A DNA stretch of 64,000 bases, taken from Olavius algarvensis associated proteobacterium Delta 3 (GTDB lineage Bacteria > Desulfobacterota > Desulfobacteria > Desulfobacterales > CAFBRK01). Location: NCBI GenBank assembly GCA_903231505.1, contig CAFBRK010000279.1:18269-82268 (forward strand). Direction: 5' to 3'. Positions 46,301-61,300 of this stretch are shown here, in pieces. A program made the translations under genes and the position numbers. Positions within the stretch are counted from its first letter, which is position 1, and every line of letters starts with the position of its first letter. The notes below the pieces were generated by a model. That model searched no databases and was not told the DNA's origin. It saw only the letters and a program-made list of their open reading frames with translations.

Positions 46301-49300
46301 TTCCGGCGGAAGATATCGGGAGGGTCCTTCTGATTGTTCTTTTCCCAACGATACGTATCCGTGTTCGAGTCGAATACTGCCGAGTAGTCCAGGATGAGGG
46401 CCCGTCCCGAGGATTCCTCAATCAGGTCGAGCGTATCCGGGTCGCTGTCGACATATGGCAGAAGTAGCCCCGGAAGGTTTTTCACCGCAGGATCATTCGT
46501 GTCGTAGTAGAGGTTGATGCGATTTCCGTTGGGCTCCTCGATGAACCTGAGCGTATAGATTTTATCGGAGGATGCGCTGTTGGGGTTGGATGGCGGCTGC
46601 AGCTCGAAGTGATATCGGACATGGCTCTTGGTGTAGAAGTCATAGCTGTTGGGGTCGCTCTGGGGATCGGGCTGGACCAGGGTCGAGTGATAGCCGATCT
46701 GAGGATCGTAGAACTTGGCGGTCGCCGGTAGCCCGAAGAGGGCCGCCTTGGCCGCATTGCTTTGACCGCCCCCGTCGAAGCGGTTGCCGGTACCTTCTCC
46801 GCCGATGACCGTAAGGCCGCCGCAGCTGTGGGCGATCAGCCGAACGTTGTAGCTAAAGGTCCATCCCGCACCCATTGGGCTGTCGCTCGAACTGCCCAAG
46901 CTGGAGTACGTGCGGGTGAAGTCGAGCGACATGCCACGGCCGGGGACGATCACATCTTGAGAGGTTCGGATGAGGTGGCCGTCCCAGATATCCACGCCCT
47001 TGATGATCGTATGGGCGAGCGGGAGATTAGAGTTGATCTCGACGTCGTGGTCGATCCAACCGGTGTCCTTTGCCACCTGCCCATCGTCGCCGACGGCGAC
47101 GAGCGTGTAGGAGTAGCGCCCCGGTTGGCTCAGCTTTCCGCTGGCGGTGAGGATGAAACGGTATTTGCCCGGAAAAAGAAGAACATCTTGGAACACGCCA
47201 TTGCTCGGGCCCTGTCCATCGGTGATGTTGGTCACACCCTGAGCGGGCTCCCCGGAAGAAGAATCGCCGTCGATGTACAGGCTGACCTTGGCCCGATCGT
47301 TCAGCACGAAGGTAAAGTCTCCGCCCGACGTGCAGACATGGCCGTTGACCGCATCGATCCGGGTCCTGATGATCGTGTCGAGGCTGTCGATGCCCGGGAC
47401 GAACTTGGGGGGGATGAGTTCGATCACGCCCAGGGGGGCGCTGTCGATCTTCAGCGGCCCAGGGGTCCAGACCGACAGGCCCGTGGGCAAATTCCCGGTG
47501 TGAATACCATCTCGGACGAGTGGAGGCAGAGTAGCGTTATTCCCGCCGCAGTCCAGCACATCGATCGGGGCGTTCCGCAGGTTGCGCAATTCATCTAGCC
47601 CCTGACCCGGCAATGCCAGACACTCATTGATCTCCTCGATCAGCCGATTCACGTCGAATACCAAAATGTCTCCGACGCCGCGATACGACACGTACAGCAA
47701 TCGCTCATCTGCAGTCAATGCGACGCTGTCGGCAAAGCCAAAAGGAATGGGTGTCGTTACGGCCACGACCGATGGATTCGGACCGAACGGGTCTTTGACA
47801 ATTCCAATCTTGGCACCGCGTACCGACAACGGGTTGGAGTAAAACGGGTAGGCATAGTCTGCAACAAAGGCATACCCCTTGTCACGAGTGACCGCTAAAC
47901 CCGCCGCGTTATGCAGGTCCAACTCAAAGTTGGATATACGCCAGTCTGTCTTGTGTTCCAGCGGAATGAAGCCCAAATGGGCATCGAAGGACTCCGGCGC
48001 GTCATTGGTTACCTCAAGTGCCCAAAGGCCCATCGCCTCGAGTGTGTTCAGATCACCGTCTATCCCCGTAACGCCACGCACGTGCGAGATTGCCAGCATT
48101 TTGTCAGGATCATCCGTCGCTACGATTTTGTACGGTTCCATGCCTGCCTGGAAACTGGCGATCTCTTCCCTCCATTGATTGGGGTTGCTTCCCGCGATTT
48201 TTGGCTTATCGGCAGGATCGATATTTACTACCACGATCCTGCCCGTTTCGTCCGGCTTTGATTGATCTATCCAAGGTTTTGTGCCGGAATATACCATCGT
48301 GCGGGGTTCGGTCACGTACAGTCGTCGACCATCGGCGTTGACTGCCATCCCGTGCAGGATCCATGCCTCGGATGTGTACGGCGTCTTCGGGTCTCGTTCA
48401 CTTTCCTTTTTTAGAACAATCGTATCCACGTGTTTGTGGAACGTTTCCGAATCGGGGCTGATGTCGATGACATAAATCCGCTTGTAACTTCCAGCCAGGT
48501 ACAAAAGGTCATTGAACGGATCGACAGTGATCGAGGAAGCGCCGCCGGGCGACTTGATGATATCCATCTCGGGAGTGAGGTGATTGACATCGACTTGTCG
48601 CAAGGTCATTGCATCCAAGACAGCCACGCCGCCGGGTACCAGTGCGTACACGCGAGTCCGATCGCTCGTCACGGCTGTCTGTATGGCCGGTACAGCCATA
48701 TCATTTGCCTTCACATCGATGAGTTCCCGCACATGACCACCAACCGTGATGTTGTAATCGGAGATTTGCTCGGACGACGGAGGTTCAATTGCCACGACTT
48801 GACCGTTGTACAGCCCTGCGAAAACTAAATCGGAATCACTGCCGTAAATTCGTACCGAATTGCTCTTGACCGAACTCAAAGTGAAGTTGGTTCCGATGCT
48901 GACATTCTTGGGTGCCGGGCGCTCGATATAGATCTCGCTAAGACCAAGGATCACTTCCTTTGGGACTTTAACTTTGATTGAAATCTTGTCGCCAACTTGC
49001 GAAAGAAGTTCGACGTCCTGGCCTTTAGCGATCGCATCACTGCTTCCTTGCTTGAAGTGTATTTTCAAATCGGAAATCTTCGAACCATTGGGCGGAGGCG
49101 CACCGGCCGGAGGATCGGCTAGAAAGTCTCTCCCTTCCAGTTCAATGAACGGCTCTTCGTCAACAATCCCAAAGTCGACCGATTCGATAAAGGGGTCGTT
49201 TGGAATCGCCGAAAGAGGTTGAGCTGATATGATGGCGGTACCGACGTTGGCACCCGGCTGGCGATAAACCACAACTTGCTGGAATGCAGGCGCGATATTC

Positions 49301-52300
49301 TTTGCGAACCACAGACTGACCTCATACGTTTGGAACGGGGCGCCCTGTTGCCAGAGCGTGTTCATCGTCCTTATGTCGCAACCCAAGTCGATCAATTCGT
49401 TAATAGCGGCAGTCGTTGCACCCAGGTGGATCTTCTCCTTTACCGACTTGGGCAGATCCTGCTGAAAACCTGCGTTTAAACTGTAAACACCGCAATTGGC
49501 GACACGGTTGTCAAGGGTACTGACAATTCTCCACGGGCTTCCCAGTTGTCCCGCGCCAGACGTTAATGTTGCCATAATACCCGCGACGCCAAAGAATCCG
49601 TATTGCGCGAGGGCTCTCGGCAAATTGAATTTCAACTTGAACGTGTTGACTTTCGGGATGGATTCAGCGACCAAGACTTTTCCACGGGTGGTCAATCCGG
49701 GCCACGGAGGACTGGTCGTGTGAATGTATCCGTCATTGGAGACGATGCCTTCGTCCAACAATATCCAACTCGGTTCCAGTTCTCCCTGCGCATTGGGAAC
49801 CTCTGCGTAACGGAAGAAGTAAACGCTTTCGCCGGCGGGGAGGTTTCCGGCGGGGACCGTAACTTGAATGGGATAAGCGAATCGCTCTACTCCGACATCG
49901 AGGTCAAACGCCCCAACAAAGGCGAAGTCAGCCGGAACATCCAACGGCAATTCGTTTTCCACCAGTCCGGAGACAGACACCATAGTCTCGTCTGAAAGTC
50001 CGCCCGGCGGCACGGATATGGCGTAGCCGTCCGTGCTTTGCACGATCGCACCCGCTTCACCGATCATGACCTCACCGAACCGTGGTGTCGTGACGCGCAC
50101 CAATGCGTGAGCCTCGGCCGGACCGTGCAAGACCGCCACCGTTGCTTCACCAGATCCGACAGCTTGAATCCGGCCTCCTTCAGTGACAGTCACGACGCCT
50201 TCGTTCGAGCTGACGTAAATCGTGCCGGCATCCGCGCCAGTAATATCGTGGTCGTCTCGCAGACGAACCAGCAGTTGCCGGAAACCGTCGTCTTCCGGCA
50301 AGGTCACGAGGAAGGGATAGACGTTCAAGCCGTACGTAGACGCAAGACGGTCGAGTTCACTATCGGGAGAGCCCACGATGACAGCGGTCGCGTCATGGAT
50401 CTCACCGTGTGACACGATGACTCCCGTCGTGCCGTCGGCAATGGTAATGGTGCGGCCGAGTGTGCTTTCGCCGGGCTCCAGGCGCTGGTCTGCCGGCAGG
50501 CTCCCGGAGAGGTCAAGGAACCAGCGTCCGTCGGCCGCCCGGCCGATGGTGTCCTGCGGGGCCGACATGTTCCCCAGGGCGGGATCCAGCACGAGTATCA
50601 AGGGCAGCAACAGATCGTTGGGACCAATGTTCGTGATCGTCACGTCGTAGGAAACGGTATCCGTGCCCCGGTCCGAACGCGCCAGGACGAACTCGATATC
50701 CGTCAGCGCGGACAGATCCGAGACAGCGGTAAACCGGGTAACGTGGGGCTGGGACATGGACTGGCCATCGATACTCGAGACGGACCCGGACACCGTGAGC
50801 TCATAGCCATGGGCGTCCAGGGCGGCGAAGGTCAGGCGTAAGGTGCGTGTATCGACGTCGTAGCGGGCATCCAGCACCGGCTTGGGACCGGTGTCATCAC
50901 CGGCAAGCACGTAATTTGCGGGGTTGATCACCGACGTTGGATCGTCAGGGTCGCCTGCAACCATGTCCGTGTCGAAGGTGACGGTCACCTCCGGCCATGG
51001 CAACGCCACGATCGCGTCCGGGGGCGGGTTGGTCGCAATGACAATCGGCGCGATCACGGGCTTGAGCACATCGACCTGTTCGGACTGGCTGAGCAGCACG
51101 CGGCCGTCGCTGGTGGTGACGGCCACGTCGCCGCGCGACCCGCCGCGGGCGACCGCGATGGTGCGCAGGGTTGCCAGATCGACCATGGTCAGGTCGCTGC
51201 CGCCGCCGGTCACCTCGCCCGTGTCGAGCCGTGGTGCCGTGTTGTGGGAGACGAACAGCAGCCCTTCCAGTTGAGTGCCAGCCCGGCCAAAAGCAATCGA
51301 GTCGATATCCGAATCGAACCTCAGGATCGTCTCGGCGCGGGCGCGCTCGGTGAATCGGATCACCTGTTCCCGGTCGGGCCAGGTGGTGGCCCACAGCCGG
51401 CCGTCGTCGTCGAACGCCAGGCACCCGACCCGGAGGTCCAGGTCGCGGCTGTAATGGGTAAAGGTCTGGGTGGCCGGATCGAAAATTTCGACGCCCTTGC
51501 CGGAGGACACGTAAATCAACCCGGTATCCGGCTCGATGGCCAGGGCGATGGTCAGCCCGTCGCCGAAGCTGTTGACGATCGCGCCGGTTTCGGAATCGAG
51601 CTGCAGCAGCGGGCCGCCGCCGGTGGTGGCCCAGAGGTTGCCGTCGTCGTCAAAGGCGAGATTGAAGACGGGGTGTTCCAGTTCGACCCACGGTTCGGTT
51701 GCCTCGCCCCCTTCGGGGTCGAATCGGAACAGGGAGCTTCGTTTCTGTCCCCCGCTGATGATGATCGTATCGTCCGGCGCTTCGGCAATCGCCATTGGGC
51801 CGATGCCGGCGTTGCTTTGCGCGATGCCGGTGGCAAACGAACGGGCGACGAAGGGTCGCAGGACCACATCGAATACCGGTGGGCGACTGGCCGGTTCGGC
51901 GGCGGGGATGCCCTGCTCGGTTTCCAGGAAGAGCCGGTTTGTGGCCGGGTCGGGACTGGGCGCGGGTGCGATGCCGAAGTTGGGCGGTGTCGTCTCCCGG
52001 CTGGGTGCGGCACCCAGGTTGACCGTCGACCCGTCGGATGGTCCGGTGAACCCGAAGGTTGGCGGCTCGCGATTGCCGGCCATGTCGGTCGCCAGTGCGA
52101 GGAACTCGTAACTATGGCCGGCCTCCCCCTCGAAGACCTCCGAGCCCGCCGAGGCTTCGACACGCCGCTGCCAGATACGGAAGTCGCCGCCGTCGACGGC
52201 CACGTAGATCGTCACGTGGCGAAAGCCGGACCCGCCCACGTCGTCGGTCACATTCCACGAGACCGTGTAATCGTCGCTTTGTTCCGAAAGCTGGGACACG

Positions 52301-55300
52301 GTCAACCGGGTTGTCGGTGCGACCGCATCGACAACCTGAATCAGCTCGAGGGTGTCCTGGGGTGGCGCGTTGTTGAACAAGACACGTGCCTGTGCGGCCA
52401 CTTCGGCCCCGGTTGCCGCGTCATCCTTTGCCCGGACCGTATAGCTGACAAAGCCGGCCCCTTGGTTCAGCTCGGCATTGGGCGGCAGCAACCCCTTGTT
52501 GGGATCCCGGCACAATTCTCCTGTCAACGGGTCGATGGCCTCGAGCAGCCACGTCGCCGTGCGGGTGTCGATGTCGATTCCGGCGCTGACCCGCAACACC
52601 AGCCCCAATGCCTCGGTGAAATCGAACTCACCCTGGAACAAGGCCCGATCCTGCGGGATGTGAACGTGGATGTCACCGACTTCCAGGTCACCCAGGCGGA
52701 ACGAATGGGGATCCAAATCCTCATCCAGCTCGGTGACCACACGGATCTCGGCGGTATGCGTGGATGCGGTCGCGGGATTCTCGAACTGGATCGTGTAGGG
52801 GAGCGGGTGGCCCATGGGCACCATGCCGCCGGAGTCGCCCGTGATGGGACCCGTCACCGAGGCCAGGCGGTCCGATTCGGCGCCGCCCTCCAGATATGCC
52901 GAAAGGTCCAGAGGATGCGTGGAACCGTCCCCCCCTTGAATCAGGGCATTGAGGCCGCCGCCGGTGGTAAAGTCGATCTGGAACTCGGGGGGCAGGCCGC
53001 CGCCGCGACGTTCAACTGGAATCCACGGGGCATAAACGCGGAACGTCTCGAAATGCGTCGGCTGCGACAGCCCCAGATCCGCCTGCTCGAAGTCGGGAAG
53101 TGCCGGAACCGGAAGATTGTAAATGTCCTTTCCTTCACAAGCGTCCTTTCTTAATGAGTAGAATTCCACCGGGGCGAGCAGGTCGGGATCGTGGCCGTAC
53201 CAGCCGCGGACCTGTTCGAAAAACTCGACCAGATTCCCGGATGTTCGGATCTCACTGCCGGCCGGTCCCACCAGGATGCCGCCAGCCAGGGTGGCCAGCA
53301 AACTGACCAGGTGGGCCTGCTCGCGGACGGGCGGAGCCTCCCCTTCAGGGCGCAGCAATCCGGCCTGTTCGATCGACGCGATATACAGGTCTCCCCAAAC
53401 CTGCGCGTCGGCCGCCAGCACCAGCAGCGTCGACGACGCGTTTTCGTCGACCAGGATCGCCTGCCGCAGCCGCTCGGCCTCGGATCGCTGGTGCGCCATA
53501 AACTCCTCATGGGTCATGGCCGTCGCTTCGGCAAATACGTGGAACTCGAAAGGAATAAAGGGAAACAGACAGGCTTTGGGAACCGGTAGTGTCTTTGTGA
53601 AGGCCTCGAGGTAACCGGTCGCGCTCATCATGCCTTCATATTCCGGGAAACGGTCGGCAAAGTCATCCCGCACGGCATTCCACCAAGGGGCCAGGCTTGC
53701 CTGATCTTCGGTCAACAGGTCGGCAAATGCCGGAAACAGGGCAGTGAGCTGGTTGCGTAGCTGCACATACGCCCGGTCGTGCAATTCACGCAGCCCCGGA
53801 TAGGTGGCGACGTTGAAGCTGAAGCCGCTGAACCCCAACGCCGGCTGGTCGAGCAGGTAGCCGGAGGTGCTGACGTGCCCCGTCGTATTGGTCGCCGAAT
53901 CGAGGCTGGCCCACGGCACGTCGGCCAGCTCCTCGCTTTCGGGGGTTCCGCGCAGGTTGGTGGCGAACTGGACGAAGGGCAGGCCGAAGATCTTGGGGTT
54001 GGGACCCATTTCCGGGACGCCGACGCGATAGAAGACATAGGGGGCATCGAGGTTGCTGCGTCCCTGCAGCGTGACGCTGAAGGTGCCCGTGTCCCCGGCC
54101 AGAATCGCGCGCGGGCCGCCGATACCGATGGTGACTTCGGGCTCGATGGCCCGCTCCACCTGGAACCGGTAGGGCACCACGGCCTGCTCTCCGTCCGGAT
54201 TGGTCACAGCCAGATCGTAGAGTCCGTGGGGGGCGTCGGTCAGATCGAAAATGGCTATGATTCGGCTGCTGTCGATGACGCGGTATTGGACCGGTTCGAA
54301 TTCGGCGATTCCCGGCCGAACCAGTTTGACAATCGCCCCCTCCCGGAACTGGGCCCCTTTGATGGTCACGGTGACGAAGCTGCTGTCGCCGCCAATGTCG
54401 GTCCGGACGTCCGAAACGGTCAGCGGGAGCAGCTCGGCGAGCAGGACAACGGGGTTGTCGTCTTCAGGCACGGAAAAGCCGCGGATCAGCACGAAGTATT
54501 CGCCCGGCCGGGTATTCGGGACCACCGCGATCTGATCGGCGCCGAGTGCCCCTTGGTATGCGGCATCGAAGACCGTGCTTGTCGGGACGTCGCCGTGCCG
54601 GAGGTACAGTTCGTTTGTGGCCTCTTTACTGGCGGAGCTGAGCGTGACGCGCAGGGTCTGATCCGCCGGGACGGTGACCTGGAACATGCGCTGTTGACCC
54701 GCGCTGAGCGTCGTGTCGAGCGGGACGCCCAACTCCAGGGCGTCGACGCCGATGTCGATCACGCCGGCCGAGGCCAGCCGATTGTTGGCCTCGTTGAGGT
54801 CTTCGAAAATCTGATTGAAGATGTCGGTCCGCACGATGACCCGGTATTGGCCGGGGGCCACGGGAGGAAGCTCGGCATCGAGGGATGCCGTGTAGGAACC
54901 GCCAGGCAGCAGATTCCCCACGAACGGTACCCGTCCCAAGGGTCTGTCGCCGAGGTCCCAGGTGGCGTCCGCGGAAAGGTAGGCGGTGTCGGCCCAGGAC
55001 GCGAGCAGGGACCGATCGCTGGCATTGGCCACTGTCCATTGGATGTGCACCGGTTGTCCGACGCGGCTCGCGGTGGGCACGTCGATGCCGGTCACTACCA
55101 GATCCGCCGGTGGCGGCAGCTCGACAATGATGGGATCCGAGGGCCGGTCGTTGTTGTTCTCATGGTCCCCCTCGAACACGCGACGGCCTGCGTCCGTTCG
55201 CACCAGGACGTACCATGGCCCGACCAGGTCTGTCGGCATCGTGAAGGTGCGGGATACCTGGTAGCTCTCGTCTTCCGCCAGGCCGTCCTCATGCCGGTGA

Positions 55301-58300
55301 ACACCGAGATACCGGTCCGCCATGGTGTCGAGGGACGTGTCGCGGGACAGGTAGATCAAGTCGATCCACTCACGTTGCGTCGGCGGGGTCGCACCGCCGA
55401 AGTTGGTCACGGTATAGGCCACATCGAAAGACTGGCCCCGCTCGACCCGCTCCGGGACCGTCACCGCGGTGACTTGCAGGTCTGGCACCTGCGGCTGTGT
55501 CACCTGGAGCGGGGCCGTGGTGATGTTGTTGCCCTCTCCCTGGAACTCTTTGACCAGGTTCCCGTACACGGCGGATCCGACGCCCGGCTGGTTCACGCCG
55601 ATGGCGCTTCGGACACGGGTATCGAAAGACTGTGAGGCATCCGCAAACGCCAGTATGTAAAACTCGCCTTCAATGCTGTCCGGCAGGCGCGCCGGGAGCG
55701 TCACCGTATACGATGCATTGATGTCGAGCACCCCGATTCGCCGGTAATCGCCCAGCCACCGATCCGATATGTCGAGGGTCGGATCGAACGAGAGGAAAAT
55801 GCGGTCGTACCACATCCCCTCGCGTGTGGCGCGGTTTCCGACATTGGTGACCGTGAATTCGACGTCGACCATTTGGCCGGCATTGGCCGCGGCGGGAACG
55901 GAAAGGTCGGTGACGCGCAGGTCCGGCTCACGGTACACCACCGGCAAGGGGGCCTGGTTGACGTTGTTGTAGGGCGACTCGAAGGCGTTTTTTCGATAGT
56001 AACGGTCGCGGCTGAGGTCGTTGGAACCTCCGGAAGGGGGCCACGAACTTGTAGAGGAAGCGTGATTTGCCACGTGGGGCTCATTGGCGGCGATGTACAC
56101 GTAATAGTCACCGCCGATGCCCTTGGGCAAGGTCGCTTCCAGGGTGGCGGTGTAGCTCTCGCCGGGACCGAGCGGATCACTGTTGTCGTGTCCGACGGTA
56201 CCCATGACCACAGCCCGGTCCGCGATGAACGTCGGATCCGGAGAGAGCCAGACTTTATCGACCCAGTAGGCGGTGCCGGGCCAGGCCTCGTGATCGCCGA
56301 CATTGGTCACCGTCCATTGGATGGTCGTCCGCTCTCCCGAGTAGCTGACCGGCTGGGTGACGACCCCGCTGATCACCAGATCGGCGGGACGGATGCTCAC
56401 ATCCGTGTCGGCACCCCGCACGTTGTTGGATTCATCGGTTTCGGCCACGCGCCGGTGGGCGTCGACGACCACCGTGACAAACATCCCCTCAACGGGCGGC
56501 GAGAGGTCAAAGGTCACCGATGTGGTCCTCGTTTCCCCGGCATGCAGCCCCCCCTGGGAGTACCCGCCAAGCGGGTTCAGCGCCCACGTATCCCAGCCGG
56601 GCCGGAAAGGATCCGGCAAGGGCTGGTCCGACAACAGGATGTAATCGACCCAACCGCCCTGCCGGTCGTCCAGGCCGGCATTTCGGGTCGTCCACGTGAC
56701 CGTGAACGGTCCGCCCCCGAAGGCCTGGGCGTCGACCGCCAGCGATTCCAGCAAGAGGTCGGGAAGCGGCGCGGGCGGAGGCGGCGGCAGCCCGATGACG
56801 CTGATCGGCCGGGCCTTGTAGTTATTGTTGTCGATCTGGTTGGGGTCGTCCGGGTTAATGTTGTCCGCCAGCGTGTCTTCCAGCACCTCGGCATAGGAGT
56901 CGGTCCAGGGTGTGATGAAATAGCTGCCGGTAGCCACTTTACCGGGCAGCTTGACCGTGACCACGCGATCGTAGCCGGCATTGACGGCCAACGCGCCGTC
57001 CTGCGTGAACCGTCCCAGCAGGATATCCCCGTGTGACGGATTCGGGCGGTTTCGGTCGCGGGCCAGCCATACGGTTTCGCTCCAGCGGTCCCGGTCGGTC
57101 GGCCCGCTGCCCAGATTGGTCACCGTGTAGCGGACCTCGATCTCGCTCCCTTCGACCGCCTGCTGGGGTCCCACCACATCACTCAGCACCAGGTCCGCGA
57201 ACGGGATCGCCTCGACAAACAGGGGCTGAGCGCGAAGGTTGTTGTTGTCGTTGGGCCACTCGTCGACCGCCCCGGTCGCATCGGTGAGGACGATGACGAA
57301 CATATCACCCCGCAGCCGTTTCGGAACGACGAACACGGGCGTCGTCGTCCGATAGAGCTCCGAGGTGCCGAGGGCGGAAGCATTGATGCCGCTGAACACC
57401 AGGGTGTCGTCGTAGGACAATTTATTGTCGAGGGACAGGTACACGCGGTCTGTCCACACCGCTGCCGAGGTCGGCGCCCCCTGGTTGATCACGTCGAACG
57501 CGACCGACATCGTGGATCCGGCAACGACCGGCGTCGATGCGATGATGTTGTCCACCTGCAGGTCCGGCCGCGGGATGACACTCAGGGTCATCGTGACGTC
57601 GCCGGCCAGCGAGTTGTTCCCGGTCTGCCCATGCTCGTAGAGCGTATTTCGCGAGTTGGTCGTGACGACCGTTTCGTAGCGGCCCTGTACACGCCCGGGC
57701 AGCCGAAACTGCTCGGTCCGCGTGTACGTCAGCCCGGCCGGCAGCGGAGTGGCGTATTGCACCTCACCCAGCCAGATCACGGCGCCGGTGTCGACGCTGC
57801 GCAGGGTGACGGCTTCGAACCAGAAGCCTTCGGCGCCCCCCTGCCCCATGTTCTCCACCGTCCAGGTCACGTCGATCACCATGCCCTCGGTGGCCGTCTC
57901 GGGCACGGAAACGTCCGTAACGGTCAAGTCCGGTGGCTCGGTGAGGGTAATGTCGACCCGGCTGTCGGAAACGAAGGTGTTGTTGCCGGTATAAATGAAT
58001 TCGAAGGGCCCGCCGGTGATGACAACCACATAATAACTGCCCACAAAACCGTTCGGCACAGTGAAGGTGCCGCTGCGCGTGTAACTACTCCCCGGCGCCA
58101 GGTGTCCGATGCGGCTGCTCGTACCGAGACGGAACACACGGTCCTGGCCCTGGGCGTCGTTGGCCAGCCAGACGGCGTCACCCCAGGTTTCCTGGCTGGT
58201 CAGACCGATTCCCCGGTTTTCCACCGTCCACTGGACGGTCATAGATCGGCCGCTGCTTGCCGTGGCCGGCGCCTGGACGTCGGTGACCGCCAGGTCGGCA

Positions 58301-61300
58301 TAGGGGATGGCCATCACGTCGAACGGTTCCGGAGACGAGGCCGAATTGTTGGACTCGAGCCCGTTCTCGAACACCTCCTCATCGGCATCGGCAACGACAA
58401 ACAGCTGGTAACGGCCCCCGAAGGCCGGCGGCAGCAGAAACGTCTCGGTCCGGCTGTAGCTCTGGCCGGTGTCCAGACTTCCGGAGTGCGTAAACCGTGC
58501 CAGGACCCTGTCGTCGCCATTTCCCGGGATGGGGTCGGTGGACGCTATGACCGCATCGATCCAGGTGTCGGTCACACCCGCCCCGGTACCTGAGTTGCCA
58601 ACCGTCCACGACACGGTCACCTTTGCCGGGTCTGCGATGATTTCAGGACGACCCTCAAACGGTTCGGCCGGTGCAAAGGTGACGTCCGACATGACGAGAT
58701 CCGCGTAGGGCGCCAGGGTAATCTGGACCGGAGCGGAGGCCGTGTTGTTCGCCTCGTCGCCGGTCTCACGGACCTGTCCCGTCGCGTCCGTGGAGACAAT
58801 CACATAGTTCGCCCCCGAGGCATCGATGGGTATGGTGACGGCTTGTTCCAACAGGACCGACTGGCCGGGCCCCATGTCGGCGGTCACGTCGACCTGGGCC
58901 AGCAGTCGGTCCGATCCGTCCAAAACCGTGTCGTCGGACAGGTAGAGCCGGTCGACCCAATCGGGAAAGGCCGCGCCGGTGCCGATGTTGGCATCTTCCC
59001 ATCGGATCGTGATATCCGCCCCGGACACCGCGGATGCGGGCACATCCAGCTGTGTGGGCGTGAGATCCGGATGGGTGACAGCGACGTCGCCGGTCGCAAC
59101 GCGCCTGTTGTTGGCTTCGCTGAGCCGCTCGTAGACCACATTGTTATAATCGGTTACGACAAAGAACCGGTAAGCCCCATCGGCAAGATCGGGGAAATCG
59201 ACCTGCCGGGTCACCTCATAGGATCCACCGACTTCAAGACCGCCTTCGTGGGTCACCGTGGAGACGTGAACCGCGTTGGATGCCGTGCCGTCGGGCGAAA
59301 TGAACAGCGCGTCCGACCATGCCCCCTGGGCATCCTTGTCGCCGACGTTTTCGACATTCCAGCGGACCGTCAGTGTTTGCCCGGGTTGCGCCTCACCCGG
59401 CGCCTCAAGGGTGGTGACGCGCAGGTCCGGGATCGGCGGTTGACTCAAAGCGATGGGCACGGCATGACCATTGTTCGTTTCGTCCGGCTCGATCTGATCG
59501 CCTCCGGCGTCGATCTCGATGACAATGAAGTAATCCCCGTCTTCGAAGGACGCGTCGGCCGGCAACGTGAGAGAGACCGCCTGGGTGTAGGATTCACCCG
59601 CGGCCAAGGGGTCGGCTGTCCCGTCGCGGGCGGCATGGTCGGAAAGAAAAATCGCCTGGGTCAGCGTGCCGTCCTTCGAAAGCGAAAAGCGGTCGGTGAC
59701 GCTGCCGGCAATGGCGCCCGGGCCGTTGTTGAGGACCCGATAGGTCAATTGCAGCGGATCACCGAACTGGGCGGCAGTCTCCGTCACCGCCACGTCGACC
59801 TGCAGATCCGGGCCCTGGAAGTCGATCGGAAATGGCCCGAGGATGTTGTTCGCCTCGTACACGTGCTCGAATACGGCCCCATGGGCGGCGATCGCAAACA
59901 ACTGATACGAACCGAGGGCCACGGGTCCGAACGGCACGTCTATGTCGACGTCATAGGATCCACCGATCGCCAATCCGCCTTCGTGCGGCTGCGCAACGAT
60001 TTGCAGATCATCGCTGTCACCCAGCACGCTGTTCTCGCTTAGCACCACGACATCGTTCCACGGGACGTCCGGCGCGTCGGCAACCGCGTTGCTGGTGTTT
60101 TCGACGGTCCAGCGCAGGTTGAGGGTGTCGAGAAAGTTTGCCAGGGCCGGGGCCTCAAACGAGGTGAGCGCCAGGTCGGCGTAGGGCTGCGGAATAAATT
60201 CTTTCGATGCGTCGGATCTTGCCAGGCTCGGCTCGACATCGTCGTACTCGTAAACCGCATCATCTGCGTTTACTTCCACGAACACGGTGTAATTGCCGGA
60301 CAGTCCGGTCGGAATCGTGCCGGTAAACGTGCCGTCGTAGCTTTCGCCGGGGTTCAGGGCACCCTGGTGCGGAGCGACGGCGATCTGCACGTCGTCGGCA
60401 TCACCGAAGGTGGCATTGGGCGATGCCACGATGCGATCGTTCCAGAGATCAACGGCACTGCCGGGTGTGCCGTTTCCGGTCGGGCTCGGTCCTGTGTTGG
60501 TCACCTGCCAGGTGATCGTCGATTCGAGTCCACCCACCATTGTTTCCGGAGCGGTGACACTGGACACGCTCAGGTCCGAATGGTCGGGGGCGGCAATCAA
60601 TATCTCGCCTGCCGCCCGGGTGGCGTTGTTCGCTTCGTCAAACTCGGGCACGCCGCCGGCGGCATCGGTTTTCACGACCAAAAGGAAGGAGCCGGCCAAA
60701 TCCAGGGGAATGGTTGCCGTGGTGGCGGCGGTGTACGATTCCCCCGAAGCCAGCGCCCCGGTGTGGATCACGCTCTGCACGAGAATGTCGTCGGCGTCGC
60801 CCAGGATGTCGTTGACCGACAGGAAAACCGCGTCGGACCACGTGTCGATGGGGGTCGGATTCTGGCTGTCGTTCAGGACCGTCCACTCCAGGTCGATGGT
60901 GTCACCACTCTTTCCCGTGGTGGGCGCATTGACGACGGCGACCGACAGGTCCGGGTCGTCACCCTGGGTTTCGATCGCGCTGACATGGAACACGTCGCCG
61001 ACGCCGCGGCCGCCTTCCATGTTTTGCCCGAATGCCAGCAGGTAGGCGCCATTGTCGAACTCGTCGCTGATAACGGCGTCCGCCAGACTGTCCGCCGACC
61101 AGTCACCCCGTATCGTATAGCCGTCCACGGACACGCCGGCAGCTCTGGTGGAAACCGTGATATCCTCGCTGAAGCTCACCGACCACCCGTCCCAGGACAC
61201 GACGATGGTCGTGATCAGCTCCTGCTGGCCATCATAGCTGTCGAACTGGAAGGTTGCCGGAGTGAACACTCCGTTGGCCGCCTCGCTGCTGTTGGATCCG